Below are positions 41,743 to 51,297 of a stretch of 64,000 bases of DNA, in pieces. The position numbers and the translations under genes are program-made. How positions within the stretch are numbered: position 1 is the first letter of the stretch; every line of letters begins with the position of its first letter. The DNA is taken from contig NZ_AP023213.1 in the NCBI RefSeq assembly GCF_014218275.1, positions 3,827,501-3,891,500 of the forward strand, given 5' to 3'. The stretch is from Citrifermentans bremense. Its GTDB lineage: Bacteria > Desulfobacterota > Desulfuromonadia > Geobacterales > Geobacteraceae. A model generated the notes under the pieces. It had not been told where the DNA came from and did not search any database. It saw nothing but the letters and a program-made list of their open reading frames with translations.

Positions 41743-42945
41743 TTACTTCGTCGAGACGCCGGCGCCCCTCCCATAGAAAGCGTCGAGGCGCAGCGCCGCA
41801 TCCTTCCAGTTGAAGTTTTCCTGCAGGTAAAGGCGCGCCTTTTCCCCCATCTGCCGCTGCCTTTCCGGCGAGCGCAAAAGCGCCAGGGTCTCATCCGCCA
41901 TCTGCCGCCAGTCGTCCGGGTCGCACAGGATGCCGGAGCGCCCGTCGTCGATGTATTCTGCCAACTGACCGACGCGGTCGCCGACCACGGGGGTCCCGGC
42001 CAGAAGTATCTCGGTAAGCTTTGCCGGGCACTTGGTGCGGTTCACCAGGGTCTGGGCGAAGGGGTAGATGGCGACGTTCCCGGCCGCCAGCAGGTCCGGT
42101 ATCGACTCAGGGACCACCCATCCGGCCATTGCAAGAGCTGCTTCGAAACCGGATTCCCTTGCCGCCTTCACCAGCAGGTCCTCTTCGCCGTGGCGTCCCT
42201 TCCCCACCACCAGGAAGCGGACCTGCGGCATCTGCCTGAACAGTTCCCCAAAGAGGTAGTGCAGCTTCTCCTGGCTGAACTCGAAGAACCGGGTGTAGAG
42301 AAGGACAACCGGCGCGTCGGAAGCGATGCCGAGCCTGGCCCGGGCCCCTGCCCCGTCGACTGCGGGCGCCGCCGCGACGCAGTTGGGCAGGTAAAGCGTC
42401 CTCTCCCCGGGTATCCCCATCCCTGCTACCAGCCGCTCCAGTTCCCGGCTCGCGACCGTCACCCCAACGGCATTTTTACTGATCCACTGCTCCTGGAAGC
42501 GGTAAAAGCGCTTCTCGACCCCGGAGTAGTCGTGCAGGTCGTTCATTCCCCCCTCGCCTTCCCAGTCGTCGGTATCGAGGAAAAGCGGCGGCATCCTGAT
42601 TCCCAGGCGCTGCAGCGAGATGAGGAGCATCCCCGCGATGCCGCCGTACCCCTTGGGCTTGAAGAGGTGAACCAGGTCCGGCTTCTCGGCCAGTGCCGCT
42701 CGCAGCATGCGCCAGGCGAGGAAGGGGGCGGCGAGCGCCTTGTGCTTCGGCCCGAGGAGGACGTTCACCAGCCGCACACCCCGCACAACTTCGCTCTTTC
42801 CCGAATCCTCGGGGTTGGTGTAGGGAGGCGCCACGATTACGACCTCGTGCCCCACCCTCTGCAGTTCGACGGCAAGCGGAAGCATGCGGGCGATGAGGGT
42901 TCCTTTGGGGCGGATGCCGAAAGGCGCCAGAAAGACGATCTTCAA
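41743..42945 (-). CDS. GT4-family glycosyltransferase
   Basis: A 400-residue GT-B enzyme. The N-terminal fold begins KIVFLAPFGIRPKGTLIARM; the donor domain has LLYTRFFEFSQ and the region ALAMAGWVVPESIPDLLAAG, while the family E-x7-E motif is seen only loosely (KLTEILLAGTPVVGDRVG). The start is TTG 42945 behind GGGAGG, overlapping the previous stop in TTGA. Sugar and acceptor unknown; probably cytoplasmic assembly of the repeat unit. Confidence 0.9.
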   Translation of the reverse strand: MKIVFLAPFGIRPKGTLIARMLPLAVELQRVGHEVVIVAPPYTNPEDSGKSEVVRGVRLVNVLLGPKHKALAAPFLAWRMLRAALAEKPDLVHLFKPKGYGGIAGMLLISLQRLGIRMPPLFLDTDDWEGEGGMNDLHDYSGVEKRFYRFQEQWISKNAVGVTVASRELERLVAGMGIPGERTLYLPNCVAAAPAVDGAGARARLGIASDAPVVLLYTRFFEFSQEKLHYLFGELFRQMPQVRFLVVGKGRHGEEDLLVKAARESGFEAALAMAGWVVPESIPDLLAAGNVAIYPFAQTLVNRTKCPAKLTEILLAGTPVVGDRVGQLAEYIDDGRSGILCDPDDWRQMADETLALLRSPERQRQMGEKARLYLQENFNWKDAALRLDAFYGRGAGVSTK

Positions 42946-43916
42946 GGTTTCCTCCCTTGCGAAGGCTTTGAGGATGGCAAGTCAGACTGCCGCCCCCTAC
43001 GTGCAGACGCGAGCAATACCGCAAAATCGAGCTGAAAAAAGAGAAAGGAGAGGCGGTTGCTGCCGCTATAAAGGAACAGTTTTTTCAGCAGCCGGTCCAT
43101 CCCGGCCAATAGCGGCGCGGGCACGGACTCCAGCAAGCGGACCACTTTGCTGATGGAAGAGGCGTGGAACGCCTCGGGGCGAAGCGACTTCAAAAGCAGG
43201 TAATTGGAGACCGAATTGCGCATCTTCTCGCAGGTCCGCGCCTTGGTGACCAGCCCCAGGTGGGAGGCTGTATTGTCGACGTGCAGGATCTTGAACCTCT
43301 CCGCCAACCGCGCCCCCCACTCGACATCTTCATAGCCGTAGCCGGTGAACCGCTCGTCGAAGGGGGTCGCCATGAAAACACTCTTCCTGACCATGATGTT
43401 CGAGGTGAGGATATGCCGCCACGGCTCTAGGTTCCTCACCGCCGCAGGCTTCACTTCCTTCCTCCCTCCGAGGTAGGCGTGGTAGTCGAACTCATGGCCG
43501 TCAAGGACCCTGGTGCGGTAGCTGATACCCCCGGTCACCACGTCGAAGTCGCCGGAATCGGCAAAGGAGAGGTAGCTCCGGATGAAGTCCGGAGCGTCGG
43601 GAAGGACGTCACAGTCGAGAAACAGCAGGAACTCCCCGGAGGCCTCGGCAGCAAGGAGGTTCCGTATGGCAGCCCGCCCCAGGTTACGCTCCAGGATGCT
43701 GTGCCTAAGATAGGGCTTTGCCAGACCGGCGAGGAGGGTTTCATTGCAAGAGCGCAGCGAACCGTCGCTGGAATGGTCGTCGATCACGATCACCTCCAGC
43801 TTTTCACCCAACTGGAACTGGTCTATCTCGGACACGAGGCTCGGCAGCAGCAGGGACAGGTCCCAGTTAAAGACCGGGATCAGGATCGACATCTGCAGAC
43901 GCGAAGTTCCGGTCAT
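42942..43916 (-). CDS. GT2-family glycosyltransferase (GT-A fold)
   Basis: A 324-residue enzyme. MSILIPVFNWDLSLLLPSLV opens the nucleotide-binding fold, VIVIDDHSSDGS and LFLDCDVLPD give the metal-binding acidic residues, and YGYEDVEWGARL is the acceptor-side ED motif. ATG 43916 lies one base beyond the upstream gene's TGA, behind GGGGGG; the longer frame is rejected. It is coupled to both neighbours. Confidence 0.9.
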   Translation of the reverse strand: MTGTSRLQMSILIPVFNWDLSLLLPSLVSEIDQFQLGEKLEVIVIDDHSSDGSLRSCNETLLAGLAKPYLRHSILERNLGRAAIRNLLAAEASGEFLLFLDCDVLPDAPDFIRSYLSFADSGDFDVVTGGISYRTRVLDGHEFDYHAYLGGRKEVKPAAVRNLEPWRHILTSNIMVRKSVFMATPFDERFTGYGYEDVEWGARLAERFKILHVDNTASHLGLVTKARTCEKMRNSVSNYLLLKSLRPEAFHASSISKVVRLLESVPAPLLAGMDRLLKKLFLYSGSNRLSFLFFQLDFAVLLASARRGRQSDLPSSKPSQGRKP

Positions 43917-43917
43917 G

Positions 43918-45114
43918 TCACTGCCCCCCGGCAGCAAGAAGCAAAGAGCGGTACGAGGAGCAGAACCGCTCGCCGCCGAAGTTTTTACGGGCGTATTCGT
44001 AGGCTGCGGCTGACATCGTGTTCAACAACTCCCTCTCCCGGCACATCCTGGCTATGATGCCAACCATCTCCTCGACGATCTCGTCTTCGCCCTGCCCCGC
44101 GGAGACGAGCCAGCCGTTGCGCCCCGAGGAGACATGGACCGGGATGCCGCCGACGTCGGTGGAAACCGGAACCACACCTTGCGCCATCGCCTCCATGATC
44201 ACCATGGGAAACCCTTCCCGGGTGGAGGTCAAAAGCAGCAGGTCGCAGTCCCGGTAGATGCTCCGCAGTTCGTCCTCCGCGGCGATCTCGCCTAGGAAGG
44301 TGCAAAAGCCCCGATCCTCTTCGGCCACAGCGTGCAAGGCGTCTCCTACAACGACGACCTCGATCGGAAGTCCCTGCTCTTTGCAGCTCACAGCGATGCG
44401 TCCCACCAGGTGAACCCGTTTCTCCTCGGATCCCCTTCCGACGTACAAGGCCTTCAAAGGTAATCGTGTCGCCCTTGCGGGGTGCGAGTCCGGCACCGTC
44501 ACCGAGTTCTCTATGAGGGTCACGCGGCCTGCCAGGTTTTCCGGCAGTCCCTGCTTGCGGCACTGCTCCTTCAGGTCGGCGGCTGTTTTCCCGTTGATGG
44601 CCACCCTGGCAGCGAGCCGCTCAGCAACGGGGAGACTGAAATTTTCGGAGCCGCCGCCAAAGGCGTGCATCAGGTCGATGCAGCGCGCCTCTGGCTTCAG
44701 GAACGGGACCAGCAGGTAGAAGAAGAGACTGTTGCTGCCGAATACCACCGGCCGCGGCTGCCTGTTGATGAATCCGGCCATCACGCCGACGCTCAGGGGG
44801 TAACCGTACTTAAGGAGCGACCAGAAATTGCACAGCCGCGCCTGTTTTCCAAAGAGCCGCAGGAACCCGTCGTTGGCCGACTTTTTGGTGAAGAAGACCC
44901 AGGGGCGCTCCGCGGCAAAGCAGTTGACGATGGCGGCATGCACCTTCTCCGCCCCCCCTACATGAAAGAAAGGGAAGAAAAAGAACAGGGGCGACCCGGA
45001 GCGTACCGGCAGCATCCGCCCGATCAGTTTTCCCAGCGCCACACCGTATCGAACAGCGGCGCTGCCGTTGATACGCATCGCCAGCATGTCTTTTTCGGAA
45101 GCAGTCATCGCCAT
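43918..45114 (-). CDS. GT4-family glycosyltransferase
   Basis: A 398-residue GT-B enzyme. FFPFFHVGGAEKVHAAIVNC is the N-terminal acceptor-side motif; the donor half has LKALYVGRGSEEKRVHLVGR and STREGFPMVIMEAMAQGVVP with the E-x7-E glutamates. ATG 45114 follows GGGAG; the longer frame to 45162 would begin inside the upstream gene. Part of the polysaccharide operon. Confidence 0.9.
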   Translation of the reverse strand: MAMTASEKDMLAMRINGSAAVRYGVALGKLIGRMLPVRSGSPLFFFFPFFHVGGAEKVHAAIVNCFAAERPWVFFTKKSANDGFLRLFGKQARLCNFWSLLKYGYPLSVGVMAGFINRQPRPVVFGSNSLFFYLLVPFLKPEARCIDLMHAFGGGSENFSLPVAERLAARVAINGKTAADLKEQCRKQGLPENLAGRVTLIENSVTVPDSHPARATRLPLKALYVGRGSEEKRVHLVGRIAVSCKEQGLPIEVVVVGDALHAVAEEDRGFCTFLGEIAAEDELRSIYRDCDLLLLTSTREGFPMVIMEAMAQGVVPVSTDVGGIPVHVSSGRNGWLVSAGQGEDEIVEEMVGIIARMCRERELLNTMSAAAYEYARKNFGGERFCSSYRSLLLAAGGQ

Positions 45115-45130
45115 CCGGCACTCCCTTGCA

Positions 45131-46291
45131 TCACTTCTCACCCAGGCTCTCGGCAAGAGCACCGGCTATGATATCGGTCGATCTGCGGCACATCTTTTCC
45201 AGGGAGAAACTCTGTTCCGCCCTTTGCCGCAACGCCGCGCCCAGCTGCCGCCGCTTTACCTCGTCCCGCAAAAGCTCGACGATCAGTTCCGCCAGTTTCC
45301 CGCTATCCGCTACCGGCGCCAGGCGCAGACCCCCTTCCGGGCCCACGGCTTCCCTTATCCCGGGGATGTCGGTCCCCACGACGGCCACTTCGGAAGCCAT
45401 CGCCTCCAACACCCCGTTCGGGACCCCCTCGCTGCGGGAGGAATAGGCGAAGAGATCCAGCGCCTGAAGCACACCAGCCACATCGTCAACTGGACCGACG
45501 AACCTCACCTGCGCCGTGATGCCAAGTTCCGCCGCGAGCTTTTGCAACCCTTGCTCGGCCCCGTCGCCACGCCCGGCCAATACCAGCACCGGTGGATGCT
45601 CCCAGGCGGAAGAAACGACGCGAGCCCACGCCTTCAGCAGCGTTTCATGATCCTTGTACACGCTGAGGTTCGCCACCATGCCGACGACCGGCGCGCCAGG
45701 AGGGATTTCCCATTCCCTGAGCCACTGATCGCGCGAGGTCCTGGCGGCGGGGAGGGCTATGCCGTTGTGAACCAGGTGCACGCGCTCGGCGGCAATACCG
45801 TAGGTCTCCAAGAGGAAATCGCGCCCCCTGGTCGAGTTGGAGATGAAGCAGTGCGGAACGCAGGCGGCAAGGCGAAACGGCAGGGAGCCGTTCAACAGCA
45901 GCCCCTCGTCGGCCTGATTCCAGATCAACAGCTTCGCTCCGATCCATCTCGCTCCCCAGGCGCAGACAAGGTTCGGCACGCGCGTGTACGACAAGACGAT
46001 GTCAGGGGCAGCAGCGCGCAGAGCCAGCACCGCCCTCAAAAAGGAAGGGATGCGCCGCCTGAGCCCCCAATGAAACGAAACGCCGCGCCAGGGAATCCCC
46101 AGCCCGTCGCAGAGGGCGGAGAGTTTCCCCGGGGTGCGGTTGAGGCCGACCACCTGCACCGCGGCCCCCACCTGCGCCTGGAGGTACTCCGCCAACAGCA
46201 GGCCGCGGCGCTCGGAGCCACCCAGGTCGAGGCTGCCAAAGACGAAGACGACCTTCTTCCCCCGGAGCATCTCTTGTGAAGAGGTCACCAC
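45131..46291 (-). CDS. GT4-family glycosyltransferase
   Basis: A 386-residue GT-B enzyme with VFVFGSLDLGGSERRGLLLA at the N-terminus and the donor motifs VGMVANLSVYKDHETLLKAW and SSRSEGVPNGVLEAMASEVA. I start at GTG 46291, seven bases after AAGGGG; GTG 46288 is an alternative. It begins four bases beyond the ATP-grasp gene stop, so it is transcribed with it. Confidence 0.88.
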   Translation of the reverse strand: MVTSSQEMLRGKKVVFVFGSLDLGGSERRGLLLAEYLQAQVGAAVQVVGLNRTPGKLSALCDGLGIPWRGVSFHWGLRRRIPSFLRAVLALRAAAPDIVLSYTRVPNLVCAWGARWIGAKLLIWNQADEGLLLNGSLPFRLAACVPHCFISNSTRGRDFLLETYGIAAERVHLVHNGIALPAARTSRDQWLREWEIPPGAPVVGMVANLSVYKDHETLLKAWARVVSSAWEHPPVLVLAGRGDGAEQGLQKLAAELGITAQVRFVGPVDDVAGVLQALDLFAYSSRSEGVPNGVLEAMASEVAVVGTDIPGIREAVGPEGGLRLAPVADSGKLAELIVELLRDEVKRRQLGAALRQRAEQSFSLEKMCRRSTDIIAGALAESLGEK

Positions 46292-46295
46292 GCTC

Positions 46296-47375
46296 TCACC
46301 CCTTCGCTGACCCGGCCGCCCCATTAGCAGAGCCGGCGTTGCCCCGCTTTGCTACCTCCGCGATAAAATCCTCCACCTGTGCCTGCTGAGGCCACATCTG
46401 CCCCTCGTGCCATTTCAGATCGCGGTCCCAATGTCCGGGACACTTGTGAACGGCGGCATCGATGAAGGTGTAGCTGATTTCGCAGATGACAGGTTTGCCG
46501 TCCTTGTAAAGAAAGTCGTAGGCCATGGTCTGGAAGTTGGCCTTAGAGGAAACCTCCAGTGCGATCTCCAGGCAGGCGGGGTCGATAGCCTCAGGGCTCC
46601 AATCGATGTTGCCGCTTCCAGAGGCGCGGAAATCGCCGGGACGGTTCATGCGCCGGAAGGCGAAGGCGCGGTCGCCAATGACGGTAACCCTGGTGTCGAA
46701 TTCGTTATGAGGCAGAAACTCCTGAAAAAAGGCGTACCCCTTCTCCGGTTTCCACCACTGGTCCGGCAGGGCCGGGAACTCGCCGGTGACGACGTGCCTG
46801 GCTGCGTCGATGAAACGCCGCACCCGCTCCTTCGCTTGACGCCGTGTCTTGGGGAGGAACGAGGGGCGGTACTCGTTCATCGTCATAGGAAAGGTCCCAC
46901 GGCCGAACATCAGCTCGATGATTTCTTCAGCCTCAGCAGCGCTCTCCAGCTTCAGCACATTGGATGAGCCGGCGCCAGTGGCAAGCTTGAAGATGACCGG
47001 GTAGTCGGCGCTTTTGGCCCACTCGACGGCACGCTCTTTCTCCCACCAGACCCATGCTTGCGGCTGGGGCGCCCCCAGCGCATCCAAAAGGTAGGTTTGA
47101 GCAACCTTGTCGTCGAAATGCCAAGAAGTGGCTATCGAGGGAAAAACTGGGAGGTTCAGACAGCTCTCGATGGCCTGCAGTATGACCTTCGCGGACTGCT
47201 TGTCGTCCTGGATATGGAACCAGCGCCACATGACACCGTCACACGACCTCGCCTGCTCTATGGCATCAGGGGCGAGCAGGTCCAAAAGGACCGCTTCCAC
47301 ACCCTGCTCGACAAGAAACTGCTGCCATTTTTCCGAAAATGCCCGGTCTCGGTCCGGATTAATCCCGATTCTCAT
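46296..47375 (-). CDS. ATP-grasp ligase-like protein in the polysaccharide cluster
   Basis: A 359-residue protein with an ATP-grasp fold. YPVIFKLATGAGSSNVLKLE is the central ATP loop, FFQEFLPHNEFDTRVTVIGD and FLYKDGKPVICEISYTF supply the metal and ATP residues (Asp, Glu). ATP-grasp enzymes join a carboxylate to an amine or thiol, so an amide on sugar or lipid is possible. ATG 47375 overlaps the DUF362 stop in ATGA. The tail (Gly-Ser-Ala-Asn-Gly repeats) is low complexity. Substrate unknown. Confidence 0.83.
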   Translation of the reverse strand: MRIGINPDRDRAFSEKWQQFLVEQGVEAVLLDLLAPDAIEQARSCDGVMWRWFHIQDDKQSAKVILQAIESCLNLPVFPSIATSWHFDDKVAQTYLLDALGAPQPQAWVWWEKERAVEWAKSADYPVIFKLATGAGSSNVLKLESAAEAEEIIELMFGRGTFPMTMNEYRPSFLPKTRRQAKERVRRFIDAARHVVTGEFPALPDQWWKPEKGYAFFQEFLPHNEFDTRVTVIGDRAFAFRRMNRPGDFRASGSGNIDWSPEAIDPACLEIALEVSSKANFQTMAYDFLYKDGKPVICEISYTFIDAAVHKCPGHWDRDLKWHEGQMWPQQAQVEDFIAEVAKRGNAGSANGAAGSAKG

Positions 47376-48742
47376 TTGCCGCTCCGCTCGATGTGACCAC
47401 GCCATCCGGCCGCCGGTTGGAATTCCCTTCCGAAGCGCCTTCCGGCCTCTTCTGGGGTAAGTTCCTCGCCATCGCAGATGACCCGGCAAGAGCCGGGATC
47501 TAGCGAGGTGAGGGGGTAGCGGAAGTCGCCGAAAGCCTCACGCAGCGTCGGAACCTTGCGCCAGTCGAAATTCATCAGCGCCGAGCTGACCATATCCGCG
47601 AAGACAGATGAAGTCGCGAAGGTAAGCACTCCCATCTGAACCGGGCGGGGAGCCAGAGGTCCTTCCCCTTCGCCGGCGACGATGGCATCGGTCAGCGAAT
47701 ATATCCTGCGCAGCGGGGTTTCCGACATAGTGCCGTCCGCACGGCCGTACAGGAGCAAACGGTTGAGATCCAGCGTCATCCTCCACACCGTGTCGTTGCC
47801 GTGCCACCCCCCCTCGATCTCGGGGTTTCCTACGATGCTTTGCAGACGCACCAGCCGGCCGGAGCGCTTCAACCACCGCTCGCATTCCGGCGTCCCTATG
47901 GCACGGTTGGCTTCATCGTAGCAGCGCTCAGCCATGGATTTCAGGACCGACCTGCCGGGATAGCAATCCCCTCCGACGCCATGGCCTCCAACCCTGTGAT
48001 GCGGGAGAAACTCCTTATTGCCGTTCAGCCCGACGATGTTCTTCAAGGCCCCGGTGATCCCGGCCTTCTTGTGGCACTTCATCTTCGGAAGGTTGATGAC
48101 GACATCCGCTTCGAAGGGCTCCCTGGCCAACAGGTACTGATGCGTGCCCGGACGGTGATGCCTTGCCAGGAGATCGGGATCGTAACAGGTGATGCGGAAC
48201 TTGTTGTCGGAAGTAGAAACCGGTTCCAGCAGGCTGTCTGCGCCAAGATCGAACAGCGTGTAGCGATCCTCGGAGCGGAGATCCTGGTCCTGACCTGCAG
48301 TGAAGCCCTCGCTGCGCAAGACGGTGCGGCGGAGATCTATTATGTCCACGGGGCAGGACAGAAGGCCTTTTGCCTGCTCCCGCCACCCGGCAGGCACCAG
48401 CAGATCGAAATCGCACCCCTGGATAGGCGCGTCAGCGATGATGACACGGCCGGGCTTCGCCTTTTCGATTTCCGTCAGCAGCGCAAGGATCAGGTTTGGA
48501 TGCGTTACCAGGCAGTCATTTCCCTGCCCGCTGTAGTTCTTGTGCAGCACCCAGTTTGGCTTCAGAAGCACGGTCATCCCCGGCTCTATGATCCTTTTGA
48601 AGGGGTCACTGCCGTCGTCAGCACCGAAGCCTGCGTCCCGAATCAGCCCGCGAATCATCTCCTGCAGGGATTCCAGGTCCGCATAAGGAGAGGCAAGTGA
48701 CTCTGCAGGCGCTTTTCTTACAGCAACGTAGCTCTCTAGCAT
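47372..48742 (-). CDS. DUF362-domain protein in the polysaccharide cluster
   Basis: A 456-residue protein. VLLKPNWVLHKN, VIIADAPIQGCDFDLL, VVINLPKMKCHKKAGITGAL and KNIVGLNGNKEFLPHHR mark the DUF362 fold. No ferredoxin cysteine motif follows, unlike many DUF362 proteins. ATG 48742 begins seven bases beyond the methyltransferase stop. It is coupled to the ATP-grasp gene. The family's reaction is not known to me; here it probably modifies a glycan or its carrier (inference). Confidence 0.82.
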   Translation of the reverse strand: MLESYVAVRKAPAESLASPYADLESLQEMIRGLIRDAGFGADDGSDPFKRIIEPGMTVLLKPNWVLHKNYSGQGNDCLVTHPNLILALLTEIEKAKPGRVIIADAPIQGCDFDLLVPAGWREQAKGLLSCPVDIIDLRRTVLRSEGFTAGQDQDLRSEDRYTLFDLGADSLLEPVSTSDNKFRITCYDPDLLARHHRPGTHQYLLAREPFEADVVINLPKMKCHKKAGITGALKNIVGLNGNKEFLPHHRVGGHGVGGDCYPGRSVLKSMAERCYDEANRAIGTPECERWLKRSGRLVRLQSIVGNPEIEGGWHGNDTVWRMTLDLNRLLLYGRADGTMSETPLRRIYSLTDAIVAGEGEGPLAPRPVQMGVLTFATSSVFADMVSSALMNFDWRKVPTLREAFGDFRYPLTSLDPGSCRVICDGEELTPEEAGRRFGREFQPAAGWRGHIERSGK

Positions 48743-48749
48743 AGGGGCC

Positions 48750-49553
48750 TCACAACTTCCTGGCGAGAACACAAAGGTTCGGGCCGGGGGCACATCGTGG
48801 GAGGTAGAGCCTGCCATCCTTTGCCGCTACTGGAGCTACCAGGTCGAGAAGCGTGTTGACGAAAAACTTCCCGGCCCTCTTGAAAGAGTGCCGGGTAATC
48901 TTCTTCTCGCCCTGCAACGCCAGCAGATCGATTGCCTCGCAGTAAAGAACCTCGAACCCGTACTGCTTCAGAAGATCCGTGATGCTTTCGCGGGTGAACC
49001 GCCTCACATGCTGCACCTTGTGAAATTCGTGATTGCAAAAGGGACAGTAAATCAAGCTTTCGGAGAGGTTTTCGTTGAAGGGCGTGGTAAAAAAGGCAAT
49101 TCCGTCCTGCTTCAAGAGACGGGACAACTCCGTCAGCGTATCCGGCAGCATCTCGTCGAGCAAATGCTCCAAAGTCTCGATGCAGGAGATGAAATCGAAG
49201 AAGTTGTCCTGGTACCCCACCGGAAGCTGGGTAGATGAGATCGCCCCTTTCCAGTTCCTGATGGCCGCAAACTTTGCGTTGACCCTGTCTACCGTCGCAT
49301 TCGAGAAATCGAACCCGTAACAATCCGCCCCCGAAGTCAGCAGTCGCTCCAGCAGGAAACCCGGCCCACAGCCGAAATCCAGGATGTTTCCCTGGCGCGG
49401 GGTGGCATGAGCGCGCTGCAGCAGGTTCGCAAGGGCATCAACTACCTGGAAGGAAAAATATTCCGTTTCGACTTGGGTTTTTTGCCCCTGGTAGTTCCAG
49501 AACCTCCTGATGCTCTCTGGTGACCAAGCCGCTGTTACAGGTTTTTCGTTCAT
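48750..49553 (-). CDS. Class I SAM-dependent methyltransferase
   Basis: A 267-residue enzyme with the SAM motif ILDFGCGPGFLLERLL, the acidic FDFSNATVDRV and LEHLLDEMLPDTLTELSRLL. The segment YCPFCNHEFHKVQHVRRFT carries two Cys and two His, as in methyltransferases of surface-glycan clusters. It likely methylates a sugar or the chain end. It lies between the flippase and DUF362 genes. Confidence 0.88.
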   Translation of the reverse strand: MNEKPVTAAWSPESIRRFWNYQGQKTQVETEYFSFQVVDALANLLQRAHATPRQGNILDFGCGPGFLLERLLTSGADCYGFDFSNATVDRVNAKFAAIRNWKGAISSTQLPVGYQDNFFDFISCIETLEHLLDEMLPDTLTELSRLLKQDGIAFFTTPFNENLSESLIYCPFCNHEFHKVQHVRRFTRESITDLLKQYGFEVLYCEAIDLLALQGEKKITRHSFKRAGKFFVNTLLDLVAPVAAKDGRLYLPRCAPGPNLCVLARKL

Positions 49554-49572
49554 TTAAGCGTCCTCGGAAGTG

Positions 49573-50907
49573 TTACCAAAATCTGGGATAAACAAAAGCC
49601 CGCGTCATCATGCCGGCTGTTCTGCGCAGCGGCTTATAGAGATAGCAGGCGCCGTGCCCGGCTACCCAGTAAGAAATGACCGAGGCGGCGGCGGCCCCAA
49701 CCCCGCCGTACTTCGGCACCAGTAAATAGTTTAAAGCGATGTTTGCCAAAGCCCCCAGGAAGGTCATGACAAGGAGAACCCTGGTCCAGTTCATCGCCAT
49801 CAGGAAAGCGTTCCTTGCAACGGCGAGGTTGGCGAAGACGTCGCTCCAAATAAGGAGAACCAGCATCGGCGCTGCGGATGAGTATGCTTCACCGTAGAAG
49901 AGCGAGACGACAATGCCGGCCAAAAACGTCGTGGGAATGGCGATGACATAACCCAGGAACGCGAGCAGGTTGTAAAGCTTTTGCAGCCGGCCGTAGAACT
50001 CTTTCTCGTCTGTCTCTCTCGCCCTGATGATATTGGGGAACACGGAGGACACTATGGCGGTGGGTATAAAAAACCAGATCTCCGCAATCTTCACAGCTGA
50101 GGCGTAGACGCCAAGTTCATGAGAAGTGGACATCTGCCCGAGCATGATCTGGTCGATCCGCAGGTACACCATGAAGACTATGCCGGACAAAAGCAGCGGC
50201 CAGGAGTCCGAAAGCAGCTTCCAAGCAAGTTGCAGCCTGACCCGCCACCTGCTGATGAACTGGCCGTTGTGCCGGTACATGCAGCAAAGCCCCACAGCTG
50301 CCAGCCCGAATTCGAGCGAGTTAGCGGCCGCGAAAGCGACCAAGGGGGCCTTGGCGAGAACCAGCCCCCCCCGGACAGCGGAGGAGATGATGAAAGCCGA
50401 GTTTTTGGCGTAGACGACGTACTTCGATTGGACTTTCGACTGGAACCAGAGGTCGATGGTGTCGAAGGAGCCGAAAATCAGGGTCCATCCCATGACCGCT
50501 ACCAACACCTGTGAGAGACGATCATCGGGGCGCAGGTAGAAGGTTGCACCTACGGTAAGGAGGTACGCGGCTAGACTTGCGGCCAGCCGCAGGGTCATGA
50601 CCGTTCCCAGTATCTCCTGTTCCCTCTCGGGCTCTCTCACCACTTCGCGGACGACTATTGCGTCCAGCCCAAGTATCGCTATTGCAGAGAATACGGCGCA
50701 CATGGACGACGCGTAGCTCAACAGGCCATACTGAGTGGGGCCGAGATAGCGCGCGATCCAGATGCCGACGAAGAGCCCCACCCCCATTCGGAGCAGGCGG
50801 TCGCCAAAGAGCCAGCCGGTATTGGTTAGTACTTTTTGCAGTTCCTGCCTTCCCTCGACCTTCTTTCTGAGGAACGCCGGAAGATAGCTGACCCATCCCT
50901 GATTCAT
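49573..50907 (-). CDS. Wzx-type oligosaccharide flippase (MOP superfamily)
   Basis: A 444-residue protein with about 12 membrane helices. NTGWLFGDRLLRMGVGLFVG, RYLGPTQYGLLSYASSMCAV and LRIDQIMLGQMSTSHELGVY are typical of Wzx/RfbX proteins, which flip undecaprenyl-linked repeat units to the periplasm. It defines the locus as lipid-linked polysaccharide assembly. ATG 50907 follows AAAGGAACAG. Confidence 0.92.
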   Translation of the reverse strand: MNQGWVSYLPAFLRKKVEGRQELQKVLTNTGWLFGDRLLRMGVGLFVGIWIARYLGPTQYGLLSYASSMCAVFSAIAILGLDAIVVREVVREPEREQEILGTVMTLRLAASLAAYLLTVGATFYLRPDDRLSQVLVAVMGWTLIFGSFDTIDLWFQSKVQSKYVVYAKNSAFIISSAVRGGLVLAKAPLVAFAAANSLEFGLAAVGLCCMYRHNGQFISRWRVRLQLAWKLLSDSWPLLLSGIVFMVYLRIDQIMLGQMSTSHELGVYASAVKIAEIWFFIPTAIVSSVFPNIIRARETDEKEFYGRLQKLYNLLAFLGYVIAIPTTFLAGIVVSLFYGEAYSSAAPMLVLLIWSDVFANLAVARNAFLMAMNWTRVLLVMTFLGALANIALNYLLVPKYGGVGAAAASVISYWVAGHGACYLYKPLRRTAGMMTRAFVYPRFW

Positions 50908-50934
50908 CTGTTCCTTTCTCTTCTCGACCTGCCG

Positions 50935-51276
50935 CTATTTGTATTCCGGATCGTCTTCCTTCACGCGGTACATCCCATGATGCGCTTCAGTGTCAGCGCG
51001 ATGCTCAGACAAATCAGCTGCGACGGCATCGAGCTTGGTGCTAAGTCGCTCATCGAGTTCATCGATGCGATTGCCTAGGCGTCCATCGAGCTCATCGATC
51101 CGTTTGCTCAAGCTGTCGTTGACCACTCCGATCATGAACGTGTTTTGCTCTATCTTCTCGTTCAGTTCGTCGAACTTGGCGTCTAACTTCTTGTCCAGCG
51201 CGGCGTGACCTTCGAGAACCAGGTTGAACTTGCTGTTCATCTCCTCAAGCAGTATTTCAAAGTGCTCCTTTTTCAT
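50935..51276 (-). CDS. Coiled-coil protein of unknown function
   Basis: A 113-residue hydrophilic protein that is almost entirely coiled coil: repeated motifs of the type DELNEKIEQ, KRIDELDGRLGNRIDELDER and STKLDAVAADLSEHR with a seven-residue hydrophobic spacing. No signal or membrane segment. ATG 51276 follows AGGAGTGTGAA. Between the flippase and the MarR-type gene it might scaffold or tune the locus; function unknown. Confidence 0.78.
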   Translation of the reverse strand: MKKEHFEILLEEMNSKFNLVLEGHAALDKKLDAKFDELNEKIEQNTFMIGVVNDSLSKRIDELDGRLGNRIDELDERLSTKLDAVAADLSEHRADTEAHHGMYRVKEDDPEYK

Positions 51277-51297
51277 TTCACACTCCTGACTATGAGG

